Below are positions 18,106-27,191 of a stretch of DNA of 64,000 nt, in pieces (position 1 is the first letter of the stretch; every line of letters starts with the position of its first letter). A program made the translations under genes and the position numbers. Origin of the DNA: Pigmentiphaga litoralis (GTDB lineage: Bacteria > Pseudomonadota > Gammaproteobacteria > Burkholderiales > Burkholderiaceae_B); NCBI RefSeq assembly GCF_013408655.1, contig NZ_JACCBP010000002.1, positions 682,001-746,000 on the forward strand, in the 5' to 3' direction. The notes under the pieces were generated by a model. The model searched no databases, was not told the origin of the DNA, and saw nothing but the letters and a program-made list of their open reading frames with translations.

Positions 18106-19098
18106 ATGTCGACCGCCACGCTTGCCACCCTCGTGGCCGACCTGCACCTGCTGACCGTGCTGGCCGAAACGCGCAGCTTCACGCAGACCGCGCAGCGCCT
18201 GGCCATCTCGAAGGCCTCCGTCAGCATGCGCATCGGCGACCTGGAACGCCATGCAGGCGTGCCGCTGGTGCGCCGCACGACCCGGTCCGTCAGCCTGACC
18301 GAAGCCGGACAGCAGCTGGTCAACGACACGCGTCCCGCCTTTGGCCGGATCGACGACAGCTTTACCGCCGTGCAGGACCAGGCCGGCTCGCCCCGCGGCG
18401 TGGTTCGCGTCACCGCCCCCGTTGCGCTGGGCCGGCAACATATTGCCCCGCGCCTGGCCGAGTTCCTGCGCGCCTTTCCCGATATCACGGTCGAACTCGA
18501 ACTGACCGACCGCTTCGTCAACTTCGCGCAAGAAGGCTTCGACCTGGCGATCCGCCACACCAGTACGCCCCCCGACACCTACGTGGCCTGGGTGCTGTCC
18601 GACACCCGATCCCTGCTGGTTGCCAGTCCCGCCTATCTCAAACGGCGCGGCACGCCCGCCCACCCGACCGAACTTGCTGCGCATGACTGCCTGCTGTACC
18701 TGGGCGGGCACGCCGACACCTGGACCTTCTCGCGGCCGGCCGCGCGCAAGGCGGGGCAGCCCCTCAGCGTGACGGTGTCGGGCCCCTTGAAAGCCAACAA
18801 CAGCGAAGTGCTGCGCGAAGCCGTATTGGATGGCCTGGGCATCGGACTGCTGCCGGACTTCAGCGTCGCCCCAGGCAATGCGGGCGGCACCGGCAATGCG
18901 GGCAGCACCGGCAACGCAGTCGCGTCACGCCGCCTGGTTGCCGTCCTGCCTGCCTGGCGCGCGCACGGTTTTTTTGGCGAACGTATCTACGCCTTGCGCC
19001 CCCGCAGCCACCAGGTGCCGCGCGCGGTGCAATGTTTTGTCGAGCACCTGCGCACGACGATGGCGGGCGGCTACCCGGCGGCCTTCATGAACGACTGA
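18106..19098 (+). CDS. LysR-family transcriptional regulator
   Basis: A 330-residue LTTR: N-terminal winged helix-turn-helix (LLTVLAETRSFTQTAQRLAISKASVSMRIGDLE, residues about 12-45) with a LysR-substrate domain after about residue 95. It is of the subtype with SKASVS recognition-helix sequence and a GVVRVTAPVALGR linker. The protein contains an odd Gly-Asn-Ala-Gly repeat near its C-terminal third (bases 18874-18918). The start at 18106 is chosen because AAGGA lies upstream and the HTH begins just after it. Divergent transcription from mmsA suggests it regulates that gene. Its stop codon abuts the stop of the convergent LysR gene with no gap. Confidence 0.88.
   Translation: MSTATLATLVADLHLLTVLAETRSFTQTAQRLAISKASVSMRIGDLERHAGVPLVRRTTRSVSLTEAGQQLVNDTRPAFGRIDDSFTAVQDQAGSPRGVVRVTAPVALGRQHIAPRLAEFLRAFPDITVELELTDRFVNFAQEGFDLAIRHTSTPPDTYVAWVLSDTRSLLVASPAYLKRRGTPAHPTELAAHDCLLYLGGHADTWTFSRPAARKAGQPLSVTVSGPLKANNSEVLREAVLDGLGIGLLPDFSVAPGNAGGTGNAGSTGNAVASRRLVAVLPAWRAHGFFGERIYALRPRSHQVPRAVQCFVEHLRTTMAGGYPAAFMND
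18874..18918 (+). repeat. 18-base tandem repeat inside a LysR gene
   Basis: Two and a half copies of an 18-base unit (GGCAATGCGGGCRGCACC) encode Gly-Asn-Ala-Gly-(Gly/Ser)-Thr in frame within the effector domain of the LysR protein. It looks like a replication-slippage expansion in a loop. Confidence 0.75.
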
Positions 19099-20004
19099 TC
19101 ACCCCTCGGCCGCCACGTCCCGCAGCGCATCCAGCAGCTTGACCGCCGGTCCCGACAGCACCCCCTGACGCCGCCGGAACACCATCAAGCGGCGATCCCT
19201 GGGCGCGCCTTTCACGCTCAGCGCCTGCACCAATCCGGCCAGGCGCTCCGCGTCATACATGGGCCGCGGCATCCAGCTCAAAAAGCCCGCGTGTGTCACC
19301 AGGCTCTTGATCGCAATGATCGAACGCGTCTCGACTACGACATCCGGACCGGGCAAGCCTTGCTCGCGGAACAGGCCCACCACTTCGGCAAAGGGCGCCG
19401 TGCCTTGCGGCGGCAAGACCCACTTGTGGCCGATCAGGTCGGTCACCTGCAAGGGCCCGCGCGCGCGCAGCGGGTGGCCGACGGCCGCGATGACGTCGCT
19501 GGTGTCATGCCATTCGGCATCGGGGATCGCGCAGATGGCCTCGTTCTCGGTCAACGACACGCCAATGGCCAGGTCGATCTCGTGTTTGAGCAAGGCATCG
19601 GTCAGCAGGTCGCCAACCCCTTCCACGATGTGGACCTGCAGATTCGGCCAGCGCGCCAGCACCCGGGCAATGGCCAGCGGCAGGATCAGGCTGATCGCGC
19701 TGGCCACCGCGCCGACCCGTATGGTCCCCTTGGCCAGGCCGCGCAAGGCATCGATTTCTTCGGTGGCCTGATCGGCTTCGTGTTGCAGCACCTTGGCATG
19801 AGGCAGCAGGGCATGGCCAAACGGCGTCAGCACCATGCCGGTAGTGTGGCGCTCGAACAGGGGGGCGCCCACCTGATCTTCCAGCCGCTTGATCGTGCGG
19901 CTCAAGGCAGGTTGGGTGATGTTCAGCGTCTGGGCAGCGCGGCCCAGGGTGCCGTGGTGGGCCACGCATAGAAAGGCGCCCAGCTGTCGGATATCCAAAG
20001 TCAT
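19099..20004 (-). CDS. LysR-family transcriptional regulator
   Basis: A 301-residue LTTR beginning MTLDIRQLGAFLCVAHHGTLG, with the helix-turn-helix AAQTLNITQPALSRTIKRLE and an effector domain from about residue 90. It is divergent from the benzoylformate decarboxylase-like gene (start 20119), the usual arrangement for an LTTR and its target operon, so it probably senses a substrate or intermediate of that pathway. The frame extends upstream to 20103, but only the ATG at 20004 places the HTH at the usual distance from the N-terminus. The intergenic 20005-20118 holds a CAAAA-N10-TTTTG inverted repeat (20006-20025) right at this start, a possible autoregulatory site. Confidence 0.88.
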   Translation of the reverse strand: MTLDIRQLGAFLCVAHHGTLGRAAQTLNITQPALSRTIKRLEDQVGAPLFERHTTGMVLTPFGHALLPHAKVLQHEADQATEEIDALRGLAKGTIRVGAVASAISLILPLAIARVLARWPNLQVHIVEGVGDLLTDALLKHEIDLAIGVSLTENEAICAIPDAEWHDTSDVIAAVGHPLRARGPLQVTDLIGHKWVLPPQGTAPFAEVVGLFREQGLPGPDVVVETRSIIAIKSLVTHAGFLSWMPRPMYDAERLAGLVQALSVKGAPRDRRLMVFRRRQGVLSGPAVKLLDALRDVAAEG

Positions 20005-20118
20005 GCAAAACGGTAATGACTTTTGGTCGAAAAGGCAATATTCAAGCAAGGGAGCGATCGCCATACTGCGGGCACAGATCGTCGCCAGACGACGCCCACT
20101 CACCCTCAGGAGACACGC

Positions 20119-21756
20119 TTGACCGCGCCTTCCCCCGTGTCCGCACGCGCCACTATCAGCGCGACAGAATCAACTCCTTCAGCCCCACAGACCACCGTTC
20201 GGGAAGCCGTCCTGGATCTGCTGCGCGCCTTCGGCATGACCACCATCTTCGGCAACCCGGGGTCGACCGAGCTGCCGCTGTTCCTTGATTTTCCGGACGA
20301 TTTCGAATACGTCCTCGGCTTGCAGGAAGCCGTCGTGGTCGGCATGGCCGACGGCTACGCGCAGGCCAAGCGCAACGCCGCGTTCGTGAACCTGCATTCG
20401 GCAGCCGGTGTCGGCAATGCGATGGGCAACATCTTTACGGCGCACAAGAACCGCACGCCCATGGTGATCACGGCCGGCCAGCAGGCCCGCTCCATCCTGC
20501 CCTTCGACCCCTTCCTGTTTTCGAACCAGGCGACCGAACTGCCCAAGCCCTACGTGAAGTGGAGCTGCGAGCCGGCGCGTGCCGAAGACGTGCCGCTGGC
20601 CATTGCGCGGGCCTACTACATTGCCATGCAGGAACCGCAAGGCCCGGTGCTGGTGTCGGTCCCGGCCGATGACTGGGCGCGCACCTGCGAGCCGGTGGCG
20701 CCGCGTGTGGTCAGTTCCGTGGTCCGCCCCGACGCCGCCGTGCTGGCGACCATTGCCCACAAACTGGATGCCGCCCAGCGTCCGGCCTTCGTGATCGGCG
20801 CCGCCGTGGACCGCAGTGGTGCGTGGGACGAGGTGCTGCAACTGGCCGAACGCCACAACGCCGCAGTGTTCGTGGCACCCATGTCGGGCCGCTGCGGGTT
20901 CCCGGAAGACCATCGTCTGTTCAGCGGCTTCCTGCCCGCCATGCGCGAAAAGATCGTCAGCCTGCTGAACGGTCACGACGTGGTCTTTGCGCTGGGCGCG
21001 CCGGCCTTCACGTATCACGTCGAAGGCTTCGGCCCGCACCTGCCCGAAGGCGCGGAACTCGTGCAACTGATCGACGATCCCTCCATTGCCGCCTGGGCCC
21101 CGGTCGGCACATCGGCAGTCGGCAACATCAAGGCCGGCGTGCGGGATCTGCTGGACCTGAGCCAACCCGCGCAACGCGATCTGCCGCCACTGCGCGTGCC
21201 GGCGCCGCGCGCCGAACCCACGCCGGTCATGTCGGCCGCCTTTGCCTTGCAGACCCTGGCCGAAGTGCGCGATGCGCATTCGATCATCGTGGAAGAGTCG
21301 CCCAGCGCGCGGCCGGTCATGCACCGCTACCTGCCGATGCTGCACAGCGAAACCTTCTACACCATGTGCAGCGGCGGGCTGGGCCACAGCATGCCCGCAG
21401 CCGTGGGCGTGGCGCTGGCCAAGCCCGATCAAAAGATCATTGCGCTGATCGGTGACGGGTCGGCCATGTATTCGATCCAGGCCTTGTGGACCGCGGCGCG
21501 TCTGCGTCTGCCCATCACCTTTATCATCATCAACAACCGGCGGTATGCGGCGCTGCAGGAGTTTGCATCCACCTTCGGTTTCAAACCCGAAGACCCGCTG
21601 GTAGGAACGGCCTTGCCTGATCTGGACTTCATTGCGCTCGCCCGCGGGCATGCCATGCGCGGTGTGCGTGTCGAAGATCCGGCCACGCTGCACGATGTGC
21701 TGCGCGAGGCACTGGCCAGCCCTGAACCGATCCTGGTCGATATCCAGGTCGGCTGA
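20119..21756 (+). CDS. Thiamine-diphosphate decarboxylase, benzoylformate decarboxylase-like
   Basis: A 545-residue ThDP enzyme that should decarboxylate an aromatic (or other) 2-oxoacid to an aldehyde. Family residues seen: FGNPGSTELPLF (the Ser equivalent to the active-site Ser26 of benzoylformate decarboxylase), the cofactor Glu in LGLQEAVVVGMADG, VNLHSAAGVGNAMG (His70 equivalent), FTYHVEGFGP (His281 equivalent) and the ThDP motif from GDGSAMYS to INNRRYAAL. The next gene encodes an aldehyde dehydrogenase, which would oxidise the product. The start is a TTG at 20119 with AGGAG 6 bases upstream; the open frame reaches back to 20023 without a better start. Oxalyl-CoA or other 2-oxoacid decarboxylase activity cannot be excluded. 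Confidence 0.82.
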   Translation: MTAPSPVSARATISATESTPSAPQTTVREAVLDLLRAFGMTTIFGNPGSTELPLFLDFPDDFEYVLGLQEAVVVGMADGYAQAKRNAAFVNLHSAAGVGNAMGNIFTAHKNRTPMVITAGQQARSILPFDPFLFSNQATELPKPYVKWSCEPARAEDVPLAIARAYYIAMQEPQGPVLVSVPADDWARTCEPVAPRVVSSVVRPDAAVLATIAHKLDAAQRPAFVIGAAVDRSGAWDEVLQLAERHNAAVFVAPMSGRCGFPEDHRLFSGFLPAMREKIVSLLNGHDVVFALGAPAFTYHVEGFGPHLPEGAELVQLIDDPSIAAWAPVGTSAVGNIKAGVRDLLDLSQPAQRDLPPLRVPAPRAEPTPVMSAAFALQTLAEVRDAHSIIVEESPSARPVMHRYLPMLHSETFYTMCSGGLGHSMPAAVGVALAKPDQKIIALIGDGSAMYSIQALWTAARLRLPITFIIINNRRYAALQEFASTFGFKPEDPLVGTALPDLDFIALARGHAMRGVRVEDPATLHDVLREALASPEPILVDIQVG

Positions 21757-21799
21757 TCGCTCGCGCATGCACCCATAACAAAGACAAGGAGAACTCTTG

Positions 21800-23251
21800 A
21801 TGACCGCAATCACCATGTTGATCGACGGCGCCCGTGTGGCCGCCAGCAACGGCGCCACCTTCGAACGGCGCAATCCGCTTGATGGCGAAGTCGCGACCCA
21901 GGCGCCCGCCGCCACGGTGGAAGACGCCGTGCGCGCCGCCGATGCCGCCGCTCGGGCTTTCGAAACCTGGCGCCACGTCGGCCCGAGCGAGCGCCGCGCG
22001 CTGCTCATGAAAGCCGCCGCCGCGCTTGAAGCCAAGACCGATGCCTTTATTGCGGCGATGGCCGCGGAGACCGGCGCATCGGCCATGTGGTCCGGCTTCA
22101 ACGTGCACCTGGCCGCCGGCATGTTCCTGGAAGCCGCCGCGCTCACCACGCAGATCAGTGGCGAAATCATTCCGTCGGACGTGCCCGGCAGCGTGGCCAT
22201 GGCCGTGCGCCAGGGCGCAGGGGTCGTGCTGGGCATGGCGCCATGGAACGCACCGGTGATCCTGGGCGTGCGCGCCCTGGCCGTGCCGCTGGCTTGCGGC
22301 AACACCGTCGTGTTCAAGGGATCCGAAGTCTGCCCGGCCACCCATGGCCTGATCGTCGACGCGCTGGATGAAGCCGGCTTCCCCAAAGGCGTCGTCAACT
22401 TCATTACCAATGCCCCGGCCGATGCGGGCGCCGTGGTCGAAGCCGTGGTGGCGCACCCGGCCGTGCGCCGCGTCAACTTCACGGGCTCGACGCGGGTCGG
22501 CAAGATCATTGCGATGACCTGCGCCAAGTACCTGAAGCCGGTGGTACTGGAGCTGGGCGGCAAGGCCCCGCTGGTGCTGCTGGACGATGCCGATATCGAC
22601 GCAGCCGTGAACGCCGCGGCCTTTGGCGCCTTCGCCAACTCGGGCCAGATCTGCATGTCGACCGAACGGATCGTGGTCGACCGCGCCATTGCCGATGAAT
22701 TCGTGGCCAAGTTCGCGGCCAAGGCCAGCGCGCTGCCGCTGCAGGACCCGCGCAAGGGCCCCGGCGTATTGGGGTCGGTGGTGGACATGAGCACGGTCGA
22801 ACGCTGCAACGCCTTGATCGATGACGCACTCGCCAAAGGCGCCAAACTGGTGTGCGGCGGCAAGGCCGAAAACACGTTGATGCCCGCAACGATTCTGGAT
22901 CACGTCACGGCCGACATGAAGATCTATTCCGAAGAATCCTTCGGTCCGGTCAAGGCAGTGGTACGCGTCAGCGGTGTCGACGAAGCGGTGGCCTCGGCCA
23001 ACGACACGGAATACGGCCTGTCGTCAGCCGTGTTCGGCCGCGACGTGTCGCGCGCCATGCTGGTGGCGCAGCGCATCGAATCGGGCATCTGCCACATCAA
23101 CGGCCCGACCGTGCACGACGAAGCGCAGATGCCGTTTGGCGGCGTCAAGGCCAGCGGTATCGGCCGCTTCGGCGGCAAGGCCGGCATCCACGAGTTCACC
23201 GAACTGCGCTGGATCACCCTGCAAACCACGCCGCGTCACTACCCGTTCTGA
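21800..23251 (+). CDS. NAD-dependent aldehyde dehydrogenase (benzaldehyde/salicylaldehyde/vanillin type)
   Basis: A 483-residue ALDH. Motifs: [19 protein letters not shown] (cofactor region), [30 protein letters not shown] with catalytic Glu, [16 protein letters not shown] with catalytic Cys, and [11 protein letters not shown]. The sequence style ([32 protein letters not shown]) matches the aromatic aldehyde dehydrogenases of naphthalene, vanillin and mandelate catabolism. Position 43 bases behind the decarboxylase implies the aldehyde product is oxidised to the acid. AAGGAG precedes the ATG at 21800. The following Bug gene is about 95 bases away, so one transcript may cover all. Confidence 0.87.
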   Translation: MTAITMLIDGARVAASNGATFERRNPLDGEVATQAPAATVEDAVRAADAAARAFETWRHVGPSERRALLMKAAAALEAKTDAFIAAMAAETGASAMWSGFNVHLAAGMFLEAAALTTQISGEIIPSDVPGSVAMAVRQGAGVVLGMAPWNAPVILGVRALAVPLACGNTVVFKGSEVCPATHGLIVDALDEAGFPKGVVNFITNAPADAGAVVEAVVAHPAVRRVNFTGSTRVGKIIAMTCAKYLKPVVLELGGKAPLVLLDDADIDAAVNAAAFGAFANSGQICMSTERIVVDRAIADEFVAKFAAKASALPLQDPRKGPGVLGSVVDMSTVERCNALIDDALAKGAKLVCGGKAENTLMPATILDHVTADMKIYSEESFGPVKAVVRVSGVDEAVASANDTEYGLSSAVFGRDVSRAMLVAQRIESGICHINGPTVHDEAQMPFGGVKASGIGRFGGKAGIHEFTELRWITLQTTPRHYPF

Positions 23252-23346
23252 CGCAGCACAGGCCGGCGCCTTCCGTGCGCCGGCCGGAACTTCCGCACGC
23301 GGCCATCCAGTGCCGCGGCTTACAAGACCTTCAGCAGGAGACAACC

Positions 23347-24363
23347 ATGCTTACCCCCAACACTTGCCGATCGCTCAGCGGGCGCATCGGTGCGATGGCG
23401 CTTGGATGCGTCACCCTCGTATCGGCCGTCGCCGCGCTGGCCTTGCCCGCCGTGGCCCATGCCCAGGCCTGGCCCAACAAGCCCGTCAAGGTCGTCGTCA
23501 ACTTCCCGCCGGGCGGCGCCGCCGACCAGATCGCGCGCGCCATCACCGGTCCGTTGCAGGAAGTGCTCGGCCAATCGGTCGTGGTCGAAAACAAGGGCGG
23601 TGCGGGCGGCAACATCGGCGGCGAATCGGTCGCGCGCTCCACGCCCGATGGCTACACCCTGCTGATGAGCTCGGGCGGCATGGTGTCGGTCAACCCCTTC
23701 ATCTACCCGAAGATGTCGTTCGACCCGTCCAAAGACCTGGTGCCCGTCGCTGCCGCCGCGCGCGTCAAGGTGTTCCTGGTCACCAAGCCGGGCAAACTGC
23801 CGGGCGACATCAAGGGCTTCATTGATTACCTGAAAGCCAACCCTGGCAAACTGACCTACGGGTCGCCCGGCAACGGCAGCTCGCCGCATCTGGCGGGTGA
23901 GATGTTCCAGAGCGAAGCCAAGGTGACCGCGGTCCATGTGCCGTATCGCGGCGCCGCGCCCGCCCTGGTGGACCTGCTGGCCGGACAGATCGACTTCGTG
24001 TTCGATCCGGGCATCGCCATGCAGCACGTACAGGCCGGCCGCCTGACGATGTTGGCAGTGGGCAGCATGACGCGCTCGCCGCTGTTCCCCAACGTGCCGA
24101 CCCTGAACGAGGCCGGTTTGAAGGGCTTCGACGCCGACACGGTGTTCGGCTTCTACGCCCCCGCGGGCACGCCGCAGGACATCGTGACGCGCCTGAATAC
24201 CGAGATCAATCGCATCATCGCAACCCCGGCCTTCAAGGAACGCATGCTGGCCTTGGGCGGCGACCCCGCCCCGATGAGCCCGGCGCAATTCCACGACAAG
24301 GCAATGGAAGACGCCAAGCGCTTTGGCGCGATCATCCAGGCGAAGAAGATCGTGGGTGACTGA
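23347..24363 (+). CDS. Bug/TctC-family periplasmic solute-binding protein
   Basis: A 338-residue Bug protein with a signal peptide ([20 protein letters not shown]) and family motifs [68 protein letters not shown] and [12 protein letters not shown]. It should bind a carboxylate in the periplasm. Its location between the aldehyde dehydrogenase and the MaoC genes suggests the ligand is the growth substrate of this operon, perhaps an aromatic or branched acid. AGGAG lies 6 bases upstream of the ATG. No membrane components of a tripartite transporter adjoin. Confidence 0.88.
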   Translation: MLTPNTCRSLSGRIGAMALGCVTLVSAVAALALPAVAHAQAWPNKPVKVVVNFPPGGAADQIARAITGPLQEVLGQSVVVENKGGAGGNIGGESVARSTPDGYTLLMSSGGMVSVNPFIYPKMSFDPSKDLVPVAAAARVKVFLVTKPGKLPGDIKGFIDYLKANPGKLTYGSPGNGSSPHLAGEMFQSEAKVTAVHVPYRGAAPALVDLLAGQIDFVFDPGIAMQHVQAGRLTMLAVGSMTRSPLFPNVPTLNEAGLKGFDADTVFGFYAPAGTPQDIVTRLNTEINRIIATPAFKERMLALGGDPAPMSPAQFHDKAMEDAKRFGAIIQAKKIVGD

Positions 24364-24364
24364 A

Positions 24365-24389
24365 GACTGAGGACTACGGACTGAGGACT
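24365..24389 (+). repeat. Short direct repeat GACTGAGGACT
   Basis: An 11-base sequence GACTGAGGACT occurs at 24365-24375 and again at 24379-24389, right after the Bug stop codon. No function is evident. Confidence 0.7.
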
Positions 24390-24402
24390 GTGAGTTTTCC
24401 TG

Positions 24403-24450
24403 ACGGCCGGGCAGATCTAATCGATTGTCCGGCCGTTGTGCGTATCGCAC
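24403..24450 (+). other. Two consecutive stem-loops between Bug and MaoC genes
   Basis: ACGGCCGG (24403-24410) pairs with CCGGCCGT (24429-24436), and GTGCG (24438-24442) pairs with CGCAC (24446-24450). No U-tract follows, so they may be processing or 3'-end stabilising structures rather than terminators. The next gene's AGGAG follows at once. Confidence 0.45.
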
Positions 24451-24474
24451 CATGGCGTCTCTTCAGGAGACACC

Positions 24475-24924
24475 ATGACACGACCCAGCGAAGTCAAACC
24501 CCGCGAAGGAGACCTGCCCGCCGCCCTGTACAAGGACTGGCAGGTGGGCGCCGAGTTTCCCGAGCTCGCCTTTACCATCACACCCGACATCGTCAATGAA
24601 TACCTGTCGGTGGTCGATGGCGACCCGTCGAACTATCGGGTCGATGGCCGGCAGGCCGCACCCCCCAATGTGCTGGCCGTCTACATGATGGCCGTGATGT
24701 ACCGCAAATATCCGCCGCAACAGGGCGGCATCATGATCGGCAATACCTTCAACTTCTATCACCCGATCTGGGCGGATGAGCCCACCCACGTCGTTGGCAG
24801 CGGACGGCTGACGGACAAGTATGAAAAGAAGGGACGCAAGTACATCTGCTATCAGGTCGATTTTCATCGCGCCGACGGCACGCGGTTGTGCAGCGTCAGC
24901 CATACCTCGGCCTTTGCCGAGTGA
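24475..24924 (+). CDS. MaoC-like N-terminal (FAS1-like) dehydratase-domain protein
   Basis: A 149-residue hot-dog-fold protein resembling the N-terminal half of MaoC-type enoyl-CoA hydratases and mesaconyl-CoA hydratases (LYKDWQVGAEFPELAFTITP, VVDGDPSNYRVDG, PPNVLAVYMM). It lacks a clear DxxxxH catalytic pair, as expected of the pseudo-catalytic half. The catalytic half is the next gene, so the two probably form a heterodimer that hydrates or dehydrates an enoyl-CoA. AGGAG precedes the ATG at 24475. It is in a run of four genes with short gaps (Bug, MaoC-N, MaoC-C, citryl-CoA lyase-like). Confidence 0.78.
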   Translation: MTRPSEVKPREGDLPAALYKDWQVGAEFPELAFTITPDIVNEYLSVVDGDPSNYRVDGRQAAPPNVLAVYMMAVMYRKYPPQQGGIMIGNTFNFYHPIWADEPTHVVGSGRLTDKYEKKGRKYICYQVDFHRADGTRLCSVSHTSAFAE

Positions 24925-24950
24925 GCTCGCCCACGTTCCAGGAGATCAGC

Positions 24951-25289
24951 ATGCTGAAGAAGACGATTACGCAGACGCAGGAAAAGTTCGACAACTACGG
25001 TAAGCTCAACGGCGATAACGACATCCTCCACTACGACGATGCCTATGCCAGAGAACGCGGTTTTCGCGGCACGCTTGGCCACGGGCTGATGTACACCGGC
25101 TACGTGGCCGACCTGGCGGCGAAAAAGTACGGCGCCGACTGGCATTACCGCGGTGAACTGACCGTCAAATTCGTGGCCCCCGTATGCCCGGGCGATGAAC
25201 TCGAGGTCCTGCTTGCCGACGATGGCAAGGCCGAATGCCGTTCGCAATTCGGCACGACGCTGGTGGGGTCAGCCACATTGAAAGACTGA
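24951..25289 (+). CDS. MaoC-family dehydratase (catalytic half)
   Basis: A 112-residue hot-dog protein with the (R)-specific hydratase motif: GDNDILHYDDAYARERGF followed by GTLGHGLMYTGYVADL, supplying the Asp (GDND) and His (LGHG) catalytic pair. It should act on a CoA thioester together with the preceding FAS1-like half. AGGAG lies 7 bases upstream of the ATG. The gene for a citrate synthase-like lyase follows 12 bases later, which suggests a CoA-ester hydration then C-C cleavage sequence. Confidence 0.83.
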   Translation: MLKKTITQTQEKFDNYGKLNGDNDILHYDDAYARERGFRGTLGHGLMYTGYVADLAAKKYGADWHYRGELTVKFVAPVCPGDELEVLLADDGKAECRSQFGTTLVGSATLKD

Positions 25290-25301
25290 GGAAGGGACAC
25301 C

Positions 25302-26105
25302 ATGGCAGACACCGGACCCGCCGCGGATCGCGCAACTGATACGCGACCCGCAACTCGCATTTCCACCTCCGACGCAACGTCCATTACGGTAGGCGGGAAG
25401 GATCTGATCAACGAGCTGATCGGCGAGTACAGCTACACCGAAATGCTGTATTTCCTGACCTGCCACCGCCGGCCCGATGCGGCCCGGGTGCGGGTGCTGG
25501 ATGCCTGCCTGGTAACGCTCATGGAACACGGCCTGACGCCCAGTGCCGTCATTGCGCGGCTGATGGCCGATAGCGTGCCAGGCGAGCCGCAGGTAGCGAT
25601 TGCGTCGGGCCTGCTGGCCATCGGCAGCGTGTTTGCTGGCACCACCGAGCAGTGTGCGGCGCTGTTGGTCGACTTGCAGGCCGAAGAAGCGGCGGGCAAT
25701 ACGGATGCCTTGCGGCTGCGTGCGGAAGCCTTCCGCGACAGCCGCAGTCCCATCCCTGGCTTTGGTCATGCGACCCACAAACCTGACGACCCGCGGGCAA
25801 TCCGCTTATTCGAGGTGGGCCGACAGGCGGGCGTGTCGGGCGCACACGTCGAAACCTTGCAACGCTTCGGCGCGGCGGTCGATGCCGCGTCGGGACGGCA
25901 TCTGACCATCAATGCCACTGGCGCGATTGCTGCGTTGCTGCTCGAGATCGGCGTGCCGATCGCGGCCATGCGCAGCTTTTCGGTGGTGTCGCGTGCAGGC
26001 GGACTGGCAGGGCATTTGCTGGAAGAAGCGGCTAGGCCGTCGGCGCGGGCCATCTGGCGCGCGAGCAAGGCAGCGGTGCGGTACGAACCGCCGGAACAGG
26101 GCTGA
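25302..26105 (+). CDS. Citryl-CoA lyase / citrate synthase-like protein
   Basis: A 267-residue protein of the short citrate synthase-related group annotated citryl-CoA lyase. Evidence: DLINELIGEYSYTEMLYFLT, a first catalytic His in LMEHGLTPSAV, a second in IPGFGHATHKPDDPRA, and SVVSRAGGLAGHLLEE near the end. It lacks the long N-terminal region of true citrate synthases. It should make or break a C-C bond between a CoA ester and a 2-oxoacid-derived group, for instance cleaving a citramalyl- or citryl-type CoA ester. As last gene of the operon with two MaoC halves it may finish a CoA-dependent degradation route; the precise substrate is unknown. Confidence 0.78.
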   Translation: MADTGPAADRATDTRPATRISTSDATSITVGGKDLINELIGEYSYTEMLYFLTCHRRPDAARVRVLDACLVTLMEHGLTPSAVIARLMADSVPGEPQVAIASGLLAIGSVFAGTTEQCAALLVDLQAEEAAGNTDALRLRAEAFRDSRSPIPGFGHATHKPDDPRAIRLFEVGRQAGVSGAHVETLQRFGAAVDAASGRHLTINATGAIAALLLEIGVPIAAMRSFSVVSRAGGLAGHLLEEAARPSARAIWRASKAAVRYEPPEQG

Positions 26106-26203
26106 CCCGGCAGGCCTTCAGCGAGCCTTCTGCTGCGTCGTCATCCTGCTGCATCGTGCTCCGGCGTCGTCCGATGGCGTCGTCCGGTGGCAAGGTGCGG
26201 CAG

Positions 26204-27139
26204 TCACGCCATGCCATCGCCCATCACGGAACTCGACAGGCGGCGCGCTTCCTGCCCCTCATGATCCAGCCACGCGCAGAACGCGCGGGCCAGTTCCGGG
26301 TTGCGCGTGACGGGCGACACGACGTGGCAGTAGTCGCGCTCGAACACGCCGGGGACATCCAGGATCCGCTGCAGCCGTCCGGCCGCCAGATCATCGACCA
26401 CCAGGGCCGACGGCACAAGCGCCACGCCCAATCCATCCAGCGCCGCCTGCACCGCATAGAACATTTCTTCCAGCCGCAGGAACCGGGTGGGCGTCGGCAT
26501 GCTGCCGCCTGCGCGTGCAAACCAGTCCGGCCAGCCCACGACATTGGTCGCCGCCTCGATCAGGCGGAAGGGAGCGATGTCGTCGAGACTTTGCACCGGG
26601 CGCGTACCGATCAGGTCTGGCGACGCAACCGCTACCAGCGCGCCCGACAGAAACGGCGTGGGCCGAAGCGTCTCGGCATCGTCATCGTCCGCCAGGCGCC
26701 GGATCACCACGTCGTAGTCGTTCATCTTCAAGGTCTGGGGCGACCCGGTGCCGGTGGCCAGCCGCACTTCGGCATTCTGATTGGCCCGCTGGAACCCGGT
26801 CAGCCGAGGGATCAGCCAGCGCATGGTGAAGGTAGGCGGGGCGTTGACCGACAGCACGCGCGCGGCCGTGCTGTCCTGCAGGCTGTCCATGGTTGCCGCG
26901 ATGCGATCCAGCGCGGGCGCCACCCCGGTGAACAGGCGGGAGCCTTCGTTGGTCAGCCGGATGCGCGAACCTTCACGATGGAACAACGGCATGCGCATCG
27001 AGGTTTCCAGCGCGATGATCTGCCGGCTGACCGCACCGTGCGTCACGCCCAGTTCCGCGGCCGCGCGCGTAAAACTCAGGTTGCGCGCTACCACTTCGAA
27101 GGTGCGCAGCGCGTTTAAAGGCAATGCCCGCCGTTCCAT
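26204..27139 (-). CDS. LysR-family regulator (GcvA-like)
   Basis: A 311-residue LTTR with the GcvA-type N-terminus (LPLNALRTFEVVARNLSFTRAAAELGVTHGAVSRQI) and an effector domain beginning near residue 95 (VLSVNAPPTFTMRWLIPRLTGFQ). It is last of three minus-strand genes (CoA-transferase 29530, Bug 28226, then this), so it may be co-transcribed with and control them, or respond to their substrate. The ATG at 27139 is preferred over one at 27157 by alignment to the HTH. It is convergent with the citryl-CoA lyase-like gene; the 98-base gap shows no clear terminator. Confidence 0.85.
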   Translation of the reverse strand: MERRALPLNALRTFEVVARNLSFTRAAAELGVTHGAVSRQIIALETSMRMPLFHREGSRIRLTNEGSRLFTGVAPALDRIAATMDSLQDSTAARVLSVNAPPTFTMRWLIPRLTGFQRANQNAEVRLATGTGSPQTLKMNDYDVVIRRLADDDDAETLRPTPFLSGALVAVASPDLIGTRPVQSLDDIAPFRLIEAATNVVGWPDWFARAGGSMPTPTRFLRLEEMFYAVQAALDGLGVALVPSALVVDDLAAGRLQRILDVPGVFERDYCHVVSPVTRNPELARAFCAWLDHEGQEARRLSSSVMGDGMA

Positions 27140-27191
27140 CGGATGTCCCCGTCGCATGATCGTGCCGATGCAGAGGATAGCCGGACGCTGC

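Noticed and set aside
20179..22875. Minus-strand open frame of 898 codons across the decarboxylase and aldehyde dehydrogenase
   Set aside because: It spans two clear plus-strand enzymes and has low-complexity shadow composition; no ribosome binding site or family motif.
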